64,000 nt of DNA from Isochrysis galbana. Lineage: Eukaryota > Haptophyta > Isochrysidales > Isochrysidaceae. The DNA lies in the NCBI GenBank assembly GCA_018136815.1, contig CM030931.1:10427072-10491071 (forward strand), given 5' to 3'. Every line of letters starts with the position of its first letter. Position 1 is the first letter of the stretch. The translations under genes and the position numbers were made by a program. A model generated the notes under the pieces. It was not told the origin of the DNA and made no database searches. It saw only the letters and a program-made list of their open reading frames with translations. Positions 51,601 to 60,743 of this stretch are shown in pieces.

Positions 51601-52809
51601 GGCCGACGAGGTGGTGTAGCGCGGAATGGTGCTCGGTGGGGGTCCGTGGTGCTGGAGGCTGGGGGTGGTCGTGCACCACGGGTGGCGGAGCGCCGGGGGC
51701 GGGGCGGGGCGGAGGGGGGGGGGCGGAGGGGGAAGGGGGGCGGCGCGGGGGGGAGGGAAAGGCGGCAGGGACCGACAGAAGAGGCGCTAACACCCAGGAG
51801 GGGATAGGCGATCGAACTGGCGAGATTAGGGAAGGCCGAGAAAGAAGGAACTCGATGTGGATCGAGACTCTGCCTCTCTCTTCTAGCGGATGGCGTCCAC
51901 TTCTTCACCGCGCGCCCCCCCCCCCCCCCCCCCCCGCGGCCCCGCCCCCCCCCCTCCCCCCCTTTTCTCCCCTCGCCGCGTCTGAGTCCCCTCTATCACG
52001 AGGCCCCCTCCCCCCCCCCCCCCCCCCCCGCGCCCCTCCCCCCCCGCCTCCGGCTGCCGCTCGGTCTTCTGGACTCTCTTAACATCCCCCCTCCCCTCTC
52101 GTTCGAGCCCTCTCCGTATCCTTCTGGAAGCAGAGAGACTCGACCGTCGGGAAACCGAGGGAAGAAAGGCGGAGGAAGTATCCTTCCTCCTCTTTGGGGA
52201 CTGGGACCTCCCTCCGACGAGTTTGAGCAACACCGAGATCGAGCGCGGCCGGACCATGAGTCGGAGGGGAGTGGACGTCCACAACGTTCCCCACACCGCC
52301 CGCCCAACGACGACGACCCCGAACGGGCGCGGAGTGACGAAGCCCGCCGCCCCCCCGCCCCCCCCCCCCCCCCGCCGCTCGCGCTGGACGCCTCGCTCGG
52401 CCCATCAGAAACAGATATAAGGGCGGCTTTCGGCTGTGAGAGATGGGTTGGGTGCCGAGCGAAAAGGGGGGGGGGGGGGGGGGGGGAGTCGGGGCCCGAA
52501 CGGGGAACGCCCCGTCTCCTCCTCCCTCTCTCTCCTGTGCGCGCGCGCGTGGAGAGAGGAAGAACCTCTTCAGGCCTGCGCCGGGGAGAAGACCACGTCA
52601 GAGTCGGTCGGAACGAGAGAATCGACGAGGATGGGGTAATAAGAGTCTCCCTACGGGGGGGGCGGGCTCGAGACCAAAAGCGCGGGAGCGGAGGCCCTGC
52701 GCGCCGCCCCCCCCCCTCGGTATTCCCAGAGCTCGTCCAGCTGTCCCACTGGCGGGTGACCACCTCGCTGGCGGCGCCCGCCTCGCCGCCGCTTTGTGGC
52801 GGTGCGGCC
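51601..52809. other. GC-rich low-complexity intergenic
   Basis: Poly-C and poly-G tracts (about 51700-51735, 51917-51955, 52008-52030, 52348-52373, 52467-52486) dominate. The long Pro/Gly/Arg frames are composition artefacts. It contains the 5' region of the MADS gene (-) and of the membrane protein gene (+). Confidence 0.5.
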
Positions 52810-53802
52810 ATGCCAGCTCGAGCCGCCGGCGTCACATTCGCATCCAAGGGCTCTTCGAGCAGGCAACAGCCGACCGACAGACCCGCTGATGGCGCAGAGA
52901 TGGCGCAAGCGCCTTGGACAGAGCCCGTGTGTAGCTCTTGCCAGGCGATTGTTACAGAGGATGACATAGCTGCGACAGCGGCAGAAGCTGCGTATGACAC
53001 TGTCATTGTGGATGGACAGGCCGTTTCGTGTTTTCACACCACGCCGAGCATTGCAGGGCATCCAGGCGCTGCCGCTTCCGATATCTACATCGAGGTGGAC
53101 TTGGCAGCAGGCGCTATAGGCAGGGATGCAATACCTCGGCTGAACCGCCGTTCTACTACATCCGCAGTGCCACTCTCCAGTGGCTACACTACCATCAGCG
53201 CGGTATTGCTGTCCAAGTATGTCATGTCACAGCTGTTTTTCAATATGCTTGGCTCGTTTGTGGGGCCTCTATTCTGTTTCTGGATCATCTTCGGCGTTAT
53301 TTCGACCGGCCCGTATGCATGGAATGATGCCGCCGTCATCGGGCCCATTATCGGGTCGGCTTTTGTTTCCGCCGTCCTCTGCCCGTTCCTCGCCCCGGTT
53401 GGCCTTCCTGAGGCGAAGAAATGGGGCTGGGGCTTCGGCAAAGTCAACCCGGCAGATGCGGCACGGTGGTCATGCATTTTTCCCTTCCTGGGGCGGCATC
53501 GGGCTTGGCAACATGCAATCTTGCGTCATCTAATGCTAGGCCTCGAGGTGGGCTTCTGTTATTGGCCCCTCGCCATTCTCTTCGCACGGTTTGCCCTGGG
53601 TCCGGTACTTTCCACTTGGACGCAAATTATCGGTGGCGCATCTTACTGTGTGCTGTTGGCCGTGCCCAATACGCTTCTCGGATTGCTTTCGCTTGCCATT
53701 GAACCACATCTTGCGCGTGCCGAGTCTGGGTTGTCTCATCACCCTAATGCCATTCTTCGTCTATGCAAGCGCATCGGCTGGTGCTTCCTCTTGCAATGGT
53801 GA
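52810..53802 (+). CDS. Polytopic membrane protein of unknown family
   Basis: 330 residues from the ATG in MPARAAGVTFASKG; a second ATG (MAQAPWTEPVC) is 30 codons on. The N-terminal 120 residues are soluble and include a CSSC pair and AYDTVIVDGQAVSCFHT. The rest has about five to six hydrophobic helices: SQLFFNMLGSFVGPLFCFWI, AVIGPIIGSAFVSAVLCPFL, a long GLEVGFCYWPLAILFARFAL and SYCVLLAVPNTLLGLLSLAI. Between them lies a polar loop with EAKKWGWGFGKVNPADAARW. I do not recognise the family. The pattern of a cytosolic N-domain and compact helical bundle suggests a small transporter or membrane remodelling protein. No intron seen. Confidence 0.6.
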   Translation: MPARAAGVTFASKGSSSRQQPTDRPADGAEMAQAPWTEPVCSSCQAIVTEDDIAATAAEAAYDTVIVDGQAVSCFHTTPSIAGHPGAAASDIYIEVDLAAGAIGRDAIPRLNRRSTTSAVPLSSGYTTISAVLLSKYVMSQLFFNMLGSFVGPLFCFWIIFGVISTGPYAWNDAAVIGPIIGSAFVSAVLCPFLAPVGLPEAKKWGWGFGKVNPADAARWSCIFPFLGRHRAWQHAILRHLMLGLEVGFCYWPLAILFARFALGPVLSTWTQIIGGASYCVLLAVPNTLLGLLSLAIEPHLARAESGLSHHPNAILRLCKRIGWCFLLQW

Positions 53803-54016
53803 TAGATGACTCGAATTTCAGTCACAGAGCGAGGCGCAAAGCATAGCCGACAGCATCCATGGCGACCACGACAACGGTTGGTGTTGTGGTTCAGTTGGGC
53901 GGAGGTGGGTGCGGAGTGCGGAGTGATGAGTAAGGCTAAATGTGAGTCAATGGAGTCAACGCTTAGGACCCATTCATGAAGTGAATAATATTCAAACCTC
54001 GCCAACTTCACTATGT

Positions 54017-54130
54017 GATTGGACACAACTTTTCTGCCCCTGATTCGCGCGCCGTGCCATGCCTTGCGAGCCGCCAGCGGGTGTCCGCTCCGAGTGGTAA
54101 AAGGTCGAAACCTCAGGGTCCGGTTTTTTT
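54017..54130 (+). repeat. Repeat family B, with tRNA-like A and B box words
   Basis: 54017-54100 matches 63113-63180 (TTGGACACAACTTTTC, GCCATGCC, GGTGTCCG and GAGTGGTA). It contains TCCGAGTGGTA, close to a pol III A box, and GGTCGAAACCTC, close to a B box, followed by TTTTTTTT. A and B words are only about ten bases apart, too close for a real tRNA. This could be a decayed tRNA-derived SINE. Confidence 0.4.
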
Positions 54131-54238
54131 TGGCCGGCACGGATAGGTGGGTAGTAGGGAGAAGCATCAGCACCCTGTCTCACGCCGCACATGTAGCGGG
54201 ATTTTTCAAGATTTTTTTCTCAAAGCCGCCATGCTAAT

Positions 54239-54445
54239 AACTAAGTTTATACGTTGTTCAGCATGAGTGGGCGCCTCGCGCCCTCCCCCTCAGACTACCA
54301 ATTCGTCTGTCGGTCATCCCGCATGCTCTGCCATTTGCCATTAGGCATGAGCTGGGCATTCATCAACACCACCTAAGCCCACAGTGGGCGCGGGTTGCGA
54401 GCCGCACTACGCACTACCACGCCTGCGCTGGGCCTGCGCCCCCCG
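54239..54445 (+). repeat. Dispersed repeat family A, plus copy
   Basis: Starts AACTAAGTTTATACGTTGTT, then GCATGAGTGGGCGCCTCGCG, CTGTCGGTCATCCCGCATGC and CAGTGGGCGCGGGTTGCGAG, collinear with 8852-9060. It directly precedes a LINE relic. Confidence 0.65.
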
Positions 54446-54499
54446 CTTCCCACCCGAGGCCCATTCGCCATTCGGGCCAAAACCCTTGCTGGAACCACC

Positions 54500-56162
54500 T
54501 TGAGAGATGGCATGCCGCTTCTGCAACCTCTACGACGAATCCTCCACCCATCTCGGGACTTGCCCGGCCTTAGAAAAAAATATTCTTGAAGGTGCCTACT
54601 ATTCTGCTATCCCCTGTCCCTCTCGCTGGGGACACCCCCTGACATCGCCCTTGCCCCACTCCCGCTTCCCTTTCGCCCCCCCCCTCGGTCCTTTTTATTC
54701 GGTTTTGGGGGGTCGACCCATGTGCACTACTTTGGGTCTGGCGTCGGGGGAAGGGGGGGGCAGGCCTTTTGGCTCGCAGTTGCTGTGGGACGCTTTTGGT
54801 CGCGTCTCTATGTGGGGGCCCAGCCTTGCGGCTTCCCCCTATGGGTGGGTCGTTCGGGAGTCTCTCCTCCCTTGTGGCCAGGGCGCTATCCCTGGTCGCT
54901 CGCTTGTTCGTTGTTTTCTTGTATGAGGATGTGTTCGATGTCTAGTTTTTGTGTTGTTATTTTTAAGGTGTGGCTTGGTACTAGTGTATCGTTGTCTGTT
55001 GCGTCAAAGAGAGGGCGGAAGTCGTTGGTGTCCATTCGTTTTTTTGGTTGTCGACCCATGTCCGCCTGGGCTCTTCTGGCCGCGTCCGTGGAGTTGCCGA
55101 AGTGCGCTGCTTTCACTATGGTGGTGAATCTCGTCAGAATTCTTCTCTTGATTTGTTTGCAGTCGAATGTTATGTCGTCGAAGTGTACTCTGTAAAAGTC
55201 CGTTAGAATATATCTCCATGCTAGGATGTATAGTATCTCTCTAGAGTGTGGCGAGTGTGTGTTGGGGAGTATGAACAATCTGTCTACGGCTTGGTCGGTA
55301 TTTGTCGAAACTTGTTGGGGTGGGTGGTAGTCCGTTAACTCGTGTATCATGTCAAAGATGTCGTCTAGAGCCGGGCATGTCCCTAGGTGCGTAGAGGATT
55401 CGTGTGCTAGTTTGCAGAGGCGGCATGTCGGGTCTCTTCCGGGGAATCTGTTGTGCGTTCCAATCCGTCGATGCGTGATGTGTTGGAAGTGTAGGTATGT
55501 GTCTCTTGCTGTCATCATCGGGGAGGTGTATATGCGTGCCAGATGCCTCCATGTGTTCGTGTTGACCGGGAGTCTATCTTTCCATCGTTGAGGTCCGCTT
55601 TGGGTTCGGGTTCTGCCGTTCTGTTTCTGAAGGGCTTTCGTTAGGTGGCTCACCTCTGTTTTGTCTAATGGTGTGCTTCCGTCTAATGCGTACTCTTCTG
55701 GGGCCATGAGTGATTGGGAGGAGTTGGGGGCTGTGGTGGCCATGCTGGGCATGGTGTCCTTGCTGGCGTGTGGCTGTCCGGGGACGGCTCGGGTCGCGCC
55801 TCGTGCGCACCTTGGTCGGTGGGGCGCCCTCTCGTGGGCGCTTCGGGTGCGAGGCGTCGAGCATGGCCCGATCATCCGTCGCGGCAGGTGGGGCGGCAGG
55901 AGGGGAGGGGAGCGACGCGCGCTCCATGACCCTATCGGTTTAACGATAGTTTTTACTTGCCCGGCCTTAGACGACACATTTTCGACGTCATTCACGATCT
56001 CACAGGTTACTGCCCTACAAGCCCCGTGACGATCCTCACTGATCAGACAGTAGCAGTAGACAAGCTGTTCATACTCATACTCATACAGCCCGGCTCCCCA
56101 GGCCCCAGGGACTCACTCCAGAGAAGTCTTATATTTACTAGCATGGAGATACGAACTAAGTT
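54500..56162 (+). mobile_element. LINE C-terminal relic, split by a younger insertion
   Basis: Plus-strand codons CRFCNLYDESSTHLGTCPAL (to 54574) continue after 55970 with DDTF and, one frame over, FDVIHDLTGY, DQTVAVDKLFIL and LLAWRY, where family A starts. This is the zinc-finger and terminal region of the LINE ORF. It is interrupted between 54575 and 55954 by an inverted short LINE flanked by copies of the same 16 bp of this relic. It carries at least one frameshift, so it is dead. Confidence 0.85.
54575..55954 (-). mobile_element. Complete 1.38-kb internally deleted LINE with 16-bp target duplication
   Basis: Flanked on both sides by ACTTGCCCGGCCTTAG (54559-54574 and 55955-55970). The minus strand starts AAAAACTATCGTTAAACCG, keeps the hairpin before an ATG at 55927 (MERASLPSPPAAPPAATDD) and ends CACCTTCAAGAATATTTTTTT. 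The ORF N-terminus is joined to the C-terminal part, which reads YALDGSTPLDKTEVSHLTKA through CRLCKLAHESSTHLGTC to IEHILIQENNEQ. The two parts are in different frames. Endonuclease and RT are absent. Perfect duplications show a recent insertion, so the copy must have used enzymes from elsewhere. Confidence 0.93.
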
Positions 56163-56240
56163 TATACTTGGTTCGCCCATGGGGGGGCACGAGCCCCCCT
56201 CTCTCTCCACTCCTCCCCTGCCGTGGGGGAGGAACCACCC
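56153..56240 (+). repeat. Dispersed repeat family A, 5' part
   Basis: GAACTAAGTTTATACTTGGT then TCGCCCATGGGGGGGCACGA. It follows directly on LLAWRY codons of the LINE relic. The short end at 34458-34496 (-) shares the TTCGCCCATG variant, so both belong to one subfamily. Confidence 0.55.
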
Positions 56241-56249
56241 ATCCTCCTG

Positions 56250-56934
56250 GCATGCCTGATGAAGTCGCGTTCCGTCAAAAGAGGGCCAGCTGATAGTTTT
56301 GTTTTCACAAGACAAACGGCAAGAATCTCGCCCCAACTAATTTCGTTCCAAAATTCAGGTTCTTCTTAGGGTGTGTGCGATCGACGAGCGGGCGCGCGCG
56401 CTGCGCATGACGTCGCCGACGTCACCCCGACTCGGACGACACAAACAACCCTTCTGGCCGAACGAGGGGTTGCGCGACACCTCTCGACTGTGCACGAGTC
56501 GCGCTCCAGTAGCTTGAGCTCCACGAGCGGGCGCGCGCTCGGAAGACAAGGCCATGTGCCTCTGCATGCGTACTCCCTCTCGAGAAGTCAGAAGCGAAGA
56601 CAGTCCATGTGCACAAGCCGCGCAAGAAGAATGAGATGGTCGACGAGAAAGCGGAGCTCTTTGCAGGGCTAACGCCCGGGAAACCAGGGAGGAAAATCCT
56701 CCCGCATGACCCACCCATGGGGAAAGCCTCGCGGCTGGGCCCCCACAAGGAAGCGCAGCACAATGCGCCACACTACATCTTAACCAAAAGGCCTGTCGCG
56801 GGTAGAGGGTACACTTCCCCCTCGTACGTTCCATTTTTAGGTCTTCCCGCGCGACTCCCTCTCCGTCGCCGCGCCCCAGCTCCCTTCTTCCCGTATCGTC
56901 CCGTATCGGTCCGCCCCCCCTAGCAAAAATCCTG
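56250..56934. other. intergenic, no gene seen
   Basis: No convincing gene. Open frames on both strands lack recognisable motifs. Confidence 0.35.
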
Positions 56935-57866
56935 ACCGGTAGGCTTAGTAAAGTCATAGGGAAGCTAATACCCGACAACCAATTGGGCTTCGTACCAAGA
57001 CGCCTCATCAGTGAAGCCACACACCTGCTACAACTCACTAGGGCCTACCTCGATGAGACGGGCGACCCGGGCCTACTATTAGCTCTTGACTGGGAAAAAG
57101 CCTTCGACAGAGTGAGCTGGGCATTCTATCATCTCGCCCTCAAACTGCTCAACTTCGGGCCAAACTTTCAGACGCTCGCGAAAGCGCTCACGAGCGAAAA
57201 CGCCAGGCCGGTACGCACGATTAAAACCAACGGCGGTAGAAGCTACCCCTTCACCGTCGGGAGCGGCATGCCGCAAGGCTGCCCGCTCTCGCCGCTTACC
57301 TTCCTCCTTACCGCGGAAGCACTTACTCGAGCCATCAACGGGGACGAAGACATATGCGGCGTCGACCTGAACGGTTACAACCTGAAAGTGAGCCAGTTCG
57401 CCGACGACACGGCACTGATAGCCCGAGACTATAAAAGCATAAAAAAAGCCTTACAGTGGGTGAAACTGTACGAGACGGCGACAGGAGGCAAAACTAATGC
57501 AAACAAATTCCAAGGACTGAGAATGGGGTCTCAACGTCAACGACTTCGCAGGCCCCCGTGGGATATGAGACGATTCAATTGGATACAAGAGACTGAATAC
57601 CTAACCATCCTAGGCGTCCCGCTGGGCGCGCCGGAGGCTTTCAGACCCTTTTGGACAAAGTTGGCGGACAAAATATAAAATATCCGACAAAGTGTCCAAC
57701 CTAGCGCCGGCCACACACCCCGAAACCGAACAAAAAGACAAAAAGGAACGAGGGGGGGAGCGGAAAGGAGAGTGACGGTGAGGCAAGGGCGTTGTCGAAG
57801 GGAATCCACGCGGAAAGGGCAGTGGGTAGCGATAGTAGTAGGCACCTTCAAGAATTTTTTTTTACA
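56935..57866 (+). mobile_element. LINE relic: RT fragment joined to a 3' tail
   Basis: Codons 56935-57676 give KILTGRLSKVIGKL, QLGFVPRRLISEATHLLQLT, LALDWEKAFDRVSWAFYH, SGMPQGCPLSPLTFLL and QFADDTAL, an RT of the same subfamily as LINE-C. A stop falls after FWTKLADKI. From about 57735 the sequence jumps to the 3' untranslated tail (AAAGGAACGAGGGGGGGAGC, TAGTAGTAGGCACCTTCAAG, AATTTTTTTTT), so the whole C-terminal domain is deleted. The 5' side is truncated. Confidence 0.85.
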
Positions 57867-57869
57867 TCA

Positions 57870-58238
57870 CATTAAGCTACCATTAATCGCTCAAAGCCTG
57901 AAAGCGGGTGGAAACCTAACCATGTACTATACAATTTACAATGGGTGTCATTTCTCCCCCACCCTCTGCCCTCCAGAGCTGGCGCTAGCTGGCATGACTA
58001 GCTCTTCCCACCAAAAGATCTGGCGACAGCTGGCAGACCACTGATAGCTGGCACCAGCGCGGGGGCGGGGCAGCTGCCGCCTCGCCAGTGGGGGGGGAAA
58101 CGTTGCGGCGCTACCTTCCGCAATCCCAACGCCCACGCATGTGTGCGGTGGACGGCAAACGGGCTCCTTCTCTCACGACACGTCACACATCTTCTAAGGA
58201 CATGCACATCATGCCTCGCCACTGCTCTCTTGGTATTA
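57870..58238. other. intergenic, no gene seen
   Basis: 3' flank of the ChaN-like gene. It carries repeated AGCTGGC words near 57975-58065. Confidence 0.4.
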
Positions 58239-59417
58239 TCATTGTATACGCAGCTTTTCGCGCGTGCGGATGATCTGATCCTCACGTTGAAGATGGAATT
58301 TGGACCACGCGTCGTCTCGTCTAGCCGCTCTGCTTCCGCTCGCGCTGTAGATGAGATAAGACGCTAAACGTGGAGCGTTGTCCTCCGCACCAAGAGATAG
58401 CGCAAGGCTATCGACTGAAGCAGACAGAGTATCCTCCGGGTTCGCATTGAGTAAGATGGTTTCGACTCGTGCGTTTGCTCGACCGGAACGTGCAGCATAT
58501 CGGCGTAAACGCCGATCTAATCCGTACTCGAACTTGACGTGATCAGCCCCTGCAAGTATCAATGCTCGCCCGCGCTCCCCCGCAGCTTGGACAGTGCGCG
58601 AGGCCATCGCTTCGTCGCGCAGGATGCGTGCCGAGAAGAACCCTGCTTCGGTGGCGCGTGCATCCATAAAACGACTCAAGACGTGGACGTCGTAACTAGC
58701 CATAATGATCGCATTGGTGTAGCGGCCAAAGAATGGATCGCGGGTCGCAGTGATGAACCCTTGTGGATCAGGCACTAGATCAGCGCGCTGATCGACGCTC
58801 AAAGAGCCAAGTCCCTCGACCGGTACTCGGCGAAGCACCTCTGAGTCAGTGTTCAGAGCAACCAATTTGACCCCACGCTCTCTTGCCAGTTGGAATATTG
58901 GCAAATATTGGTCCCAGGGCCAGACCCATCGAGTGGCCCATTCCGTAGCTGAGTACAGCTCAGTATCAGAAAGTAAACCCGCGCAATAAGCATCCAAAGC
59001 CGGCTGGAATGCGCGCTCGAACATTTCCAGGCCAAGAATAAGAGGGACACCATCTCGAGCAGCAGCATCGGCCATGCCACGTAGAAGAGATGCCTCGAGC
59101 TGGTGGTCGGAAGGCGAGTTGTGGTGTTCGCCACAAATGACAAACTCAGCACTCAGAAGAGAGGCCTCGCGCGCCGTATCAGCCACGACAACAAGCTGGC
59201 GAGGAGCATTCACATAATAGGTTTGCGCGCCCTCCAATAATCCTGTGGGACCCTCTGGCGGAGCGCCCGCAGGCCGGGCGTCGGACGACCGGGCGGTCGA
59301 CGAAGGCAAAACGGCACCAGCGAGCCCGCACATAACAGCGCGGCGGCCCAGGTGAAGAGGTGCGACGAGCCGCGGAGTGCATAGCAGCACGAGTGAAGCC
59401 AGAGACTTTGGGGACAT
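58239..59417 (-). CDS. ChaN-like (DUF399) haem-binding-type protein
   Basis: 392 residues from the ATG in MSPKSLASLVLLCTPRL. The N-terminus has a hydrophobic stretch and RRAVMCGLAGAVLP, compatible with a plastid or thylakoid-type targeting sequence. The core shows the family pattern: FVICGEHHNSPSDHQLEASL, PLILGLEMFERAFQPALDAY, ATRWVWPWDQYLPIFQLARE, VKLVALNTDSEVLRRV and RALILAGADHVKFEYGLDRR. Glu-His-His and the paired WPW/YLPI blocks are typical of ChaN, a haem-binding lipoprotein fold, and of plastid DUF399 proteins. Function in algae is not known. A foldback repeat (59462-59554) lies 45 bp upstream of the start. Single exon. Confidence 0.85.
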   Translation of the reverse strand: MSPKSLASLVLLCTPRLVAPLHLGRRAVMCGLAGAVLPSSTARSSDARPAGAPPEGPTGLLEGAQTYYVNAPRQLVVVADTAREASLLSAEFVICGEHHNSPSDHQLEASLLRGMADAAARDGVPLILGLEMFERAFQPALDAYCAGLLSDTELYSATEWATRWVWPWDQYLPIFQLARERGVKLVALNTDSEVLRRVPVEGLGSLSVDQRADLVPDPQGFITATRDPFFGRYTNAIIMASYDVHVLSRFMDARATEAGFFSARILRDEAMASRTVQAAGERGRALILAGADHVKFEYGLDRRLRRYAARSGRANARVETILLNANPEDTLSASVDSLALSLGAEDNAPRLASYLIYSASGSRAARRDDAWSKFHLQREDQIIRTREKLRIQ

Positions 59418-59461
59418 TCCCGCCGAGCCGACTGCTCGTCCCTCCGAACACTCTACTCCTA

Positions 59462-59554
59462 TGTTACCCCCCAGGAGCCAAAGCCCTCCGATAGCTATCG
59501 GGGGCCCCCGAGAGCTATCGGGGGGAAATTTGAAATTTTTCCCGATCGCCAACA
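59462..59554. repeat. Foldback element built on CCGATAGCTATCGG, copy 2
   Basis: Inverted copy of 49690-49776, with the ends TGTTACCCCCCAGGAGCC and GATCGCCAACA. It lies in the presumed promoter or 5' leader of the ChaN-like gene. Confidence 0.8.
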
Positions 59555-59751
59555 TAGATAGGAGTAGCGAACTTTAGTTTGCGCAAGTGAACGCCAACGG
59601 AGCAGCGACGCGCGAAGACCGGGGAAAAGAATCAAGAAGGTAGCCTCCCCTCCCCGCGGGGGAGAGGCGACGCTTCGCCCTTTTCCCTCGCCGCCGCGCG
59701 CCGCTAGCCTCGCCCTAGCGCCCCAGCACACACACACACACACACCTACAT

Positions 59752-59852
59752 GTGAAAAACAGTCGACAAGCCCAAGAAAAACAGTAAAAACAGCTGTTTT
59801 TGGGTTGTACAGAAAAACAGCCGAAAACAGCCCGAAAAACAGGCCGCCAGTG
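59752..59852 (-). repeat. CTGTTTTT cluster repeat, copy 2
   Basis: Inverted copy of 1893-1983: on the minus strand CTGTTTTTCGGGCTGTTTTC, a TGTACAACCC core, AAAAACAGCTGTTTTTACTG. A shorter third copy is at 60093-60121. A (CA)n run is just upstream at 59726-59745. Confidence 0.6.
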
Positions 59853-60281
59853 TTTACGTTAGAAAATGGTGTTTACGTTAGAAAATGATATTGTAAAATT
59901 TTGCGCGCGGGGGGTGGGCGGGGGGGGGGGGGGTAGATAGAGGCGTCCGCACTTGCCATAGCCATAACCATAACCATATCATCCATGTACACACATGTAC
60001 CTAGCGAGCAGCGAGCGAGCATTGCGAGCTGCGCGAGTTGCAGACACACCGGCGCGCTGGCGCAGCTGGCCCCAGGCTTAGGGCCCAGGCTCAGAAAAAC
60101 GGTGAAAAACACTGTTTTTGGTCTTCACACAGTGCTCAACCATGCCTAAAAATGGAAGGGCGCCTGGTGATATGTGATATAGTACTCAAGCGATTGAAAT
60201 GGATCATAGAAAAGATGGACGTGAACTTTAAAAATTCATCACACCTCTCTTTCCGCCATATATGCCAATTCTAAATCTGCC

Positions 60282-60743
60282 ATGCAGGTTATGGCGGAAG
60301 CATTGGACAACATCAGTCCGCCGCCGCCGGTTGGGGCCAACCTCCTGTCCGACCAGTTTGCGACGTACACTAACGAATGTGAGTGCTTATTCAAGTCATT
60401 AAATTTCAAGCACAATACGGACATTAGAAACACCTTACACAGCATTTGCGAGATTGATAAATCATTCACACTGGTTTATATTAGACACACTCTCTTGAGC
60501 AAGAAATTCACTGAGAAAACAATCATCGATATGAGTCGTGATTATCTGCTTGGTACAATCAAAACTTATGTCAATTTGGATTTAACTCCCCACCTCCAAG
60601 AATTGTTAGAAGGTGTCGATTCGGGTTCAGCTTCCCAAGAAAAGATTGAAAACAAAAGGCCGCTTATCGATTCGGGTTCAGCTCCCGTAAAGATTGAAAC
60701 CACAAGGCCCAGCAACATCAAATACAAAAAAGCTCGGCCATGA
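60282..60743 (+). CDS. AT-rich small ORF, unknown protein
   Basis: 153 residues, mostly helical: NLLSDQFATYTNECECLFKS, DIRNTLHSICEIDKSFTLVY, TEKTIIDMSRDYLLGTIKTY, then a short tandem motif (DSGSASQEKIENKRP / DSGSAPVKIETTRP) and a Lys-rich end. Base composition is clearly more AT-rich than its neighbours, and codon use (AAA, ATT, TTA) differs. CCATGCAG just before the second ATG (60291) could be a splice acceptor, with MEGRLVICDIVLKRLKWIIE upstream as a possible earlier exon. I do not recognise it. A gene from a virus, a mobile element or a recent transfer are possibilities. Confidence 0.45.
   Translation: MQVMAEALDNISPPPPVGANLLSDQFATYTNECECLFKSLNFKHNTDIRNTLHSICEIDKSFTLVYIRHTLLSKKFTEKTIIDMSRDYLLGTIKTYVNLDLTPHLQELLEGVDSGSASQEKIENKRPLIDSGSAPVKIETTRPSNIKYKKARP

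Noticed and set aside
51543-53006. Long Pro/Arg/Gly-rich frames between the MADS gene and the membrane protein gene
   Set aside because: They depend on poly-C and poly-G tracts, have no motif, and overlap real exons in other frames.
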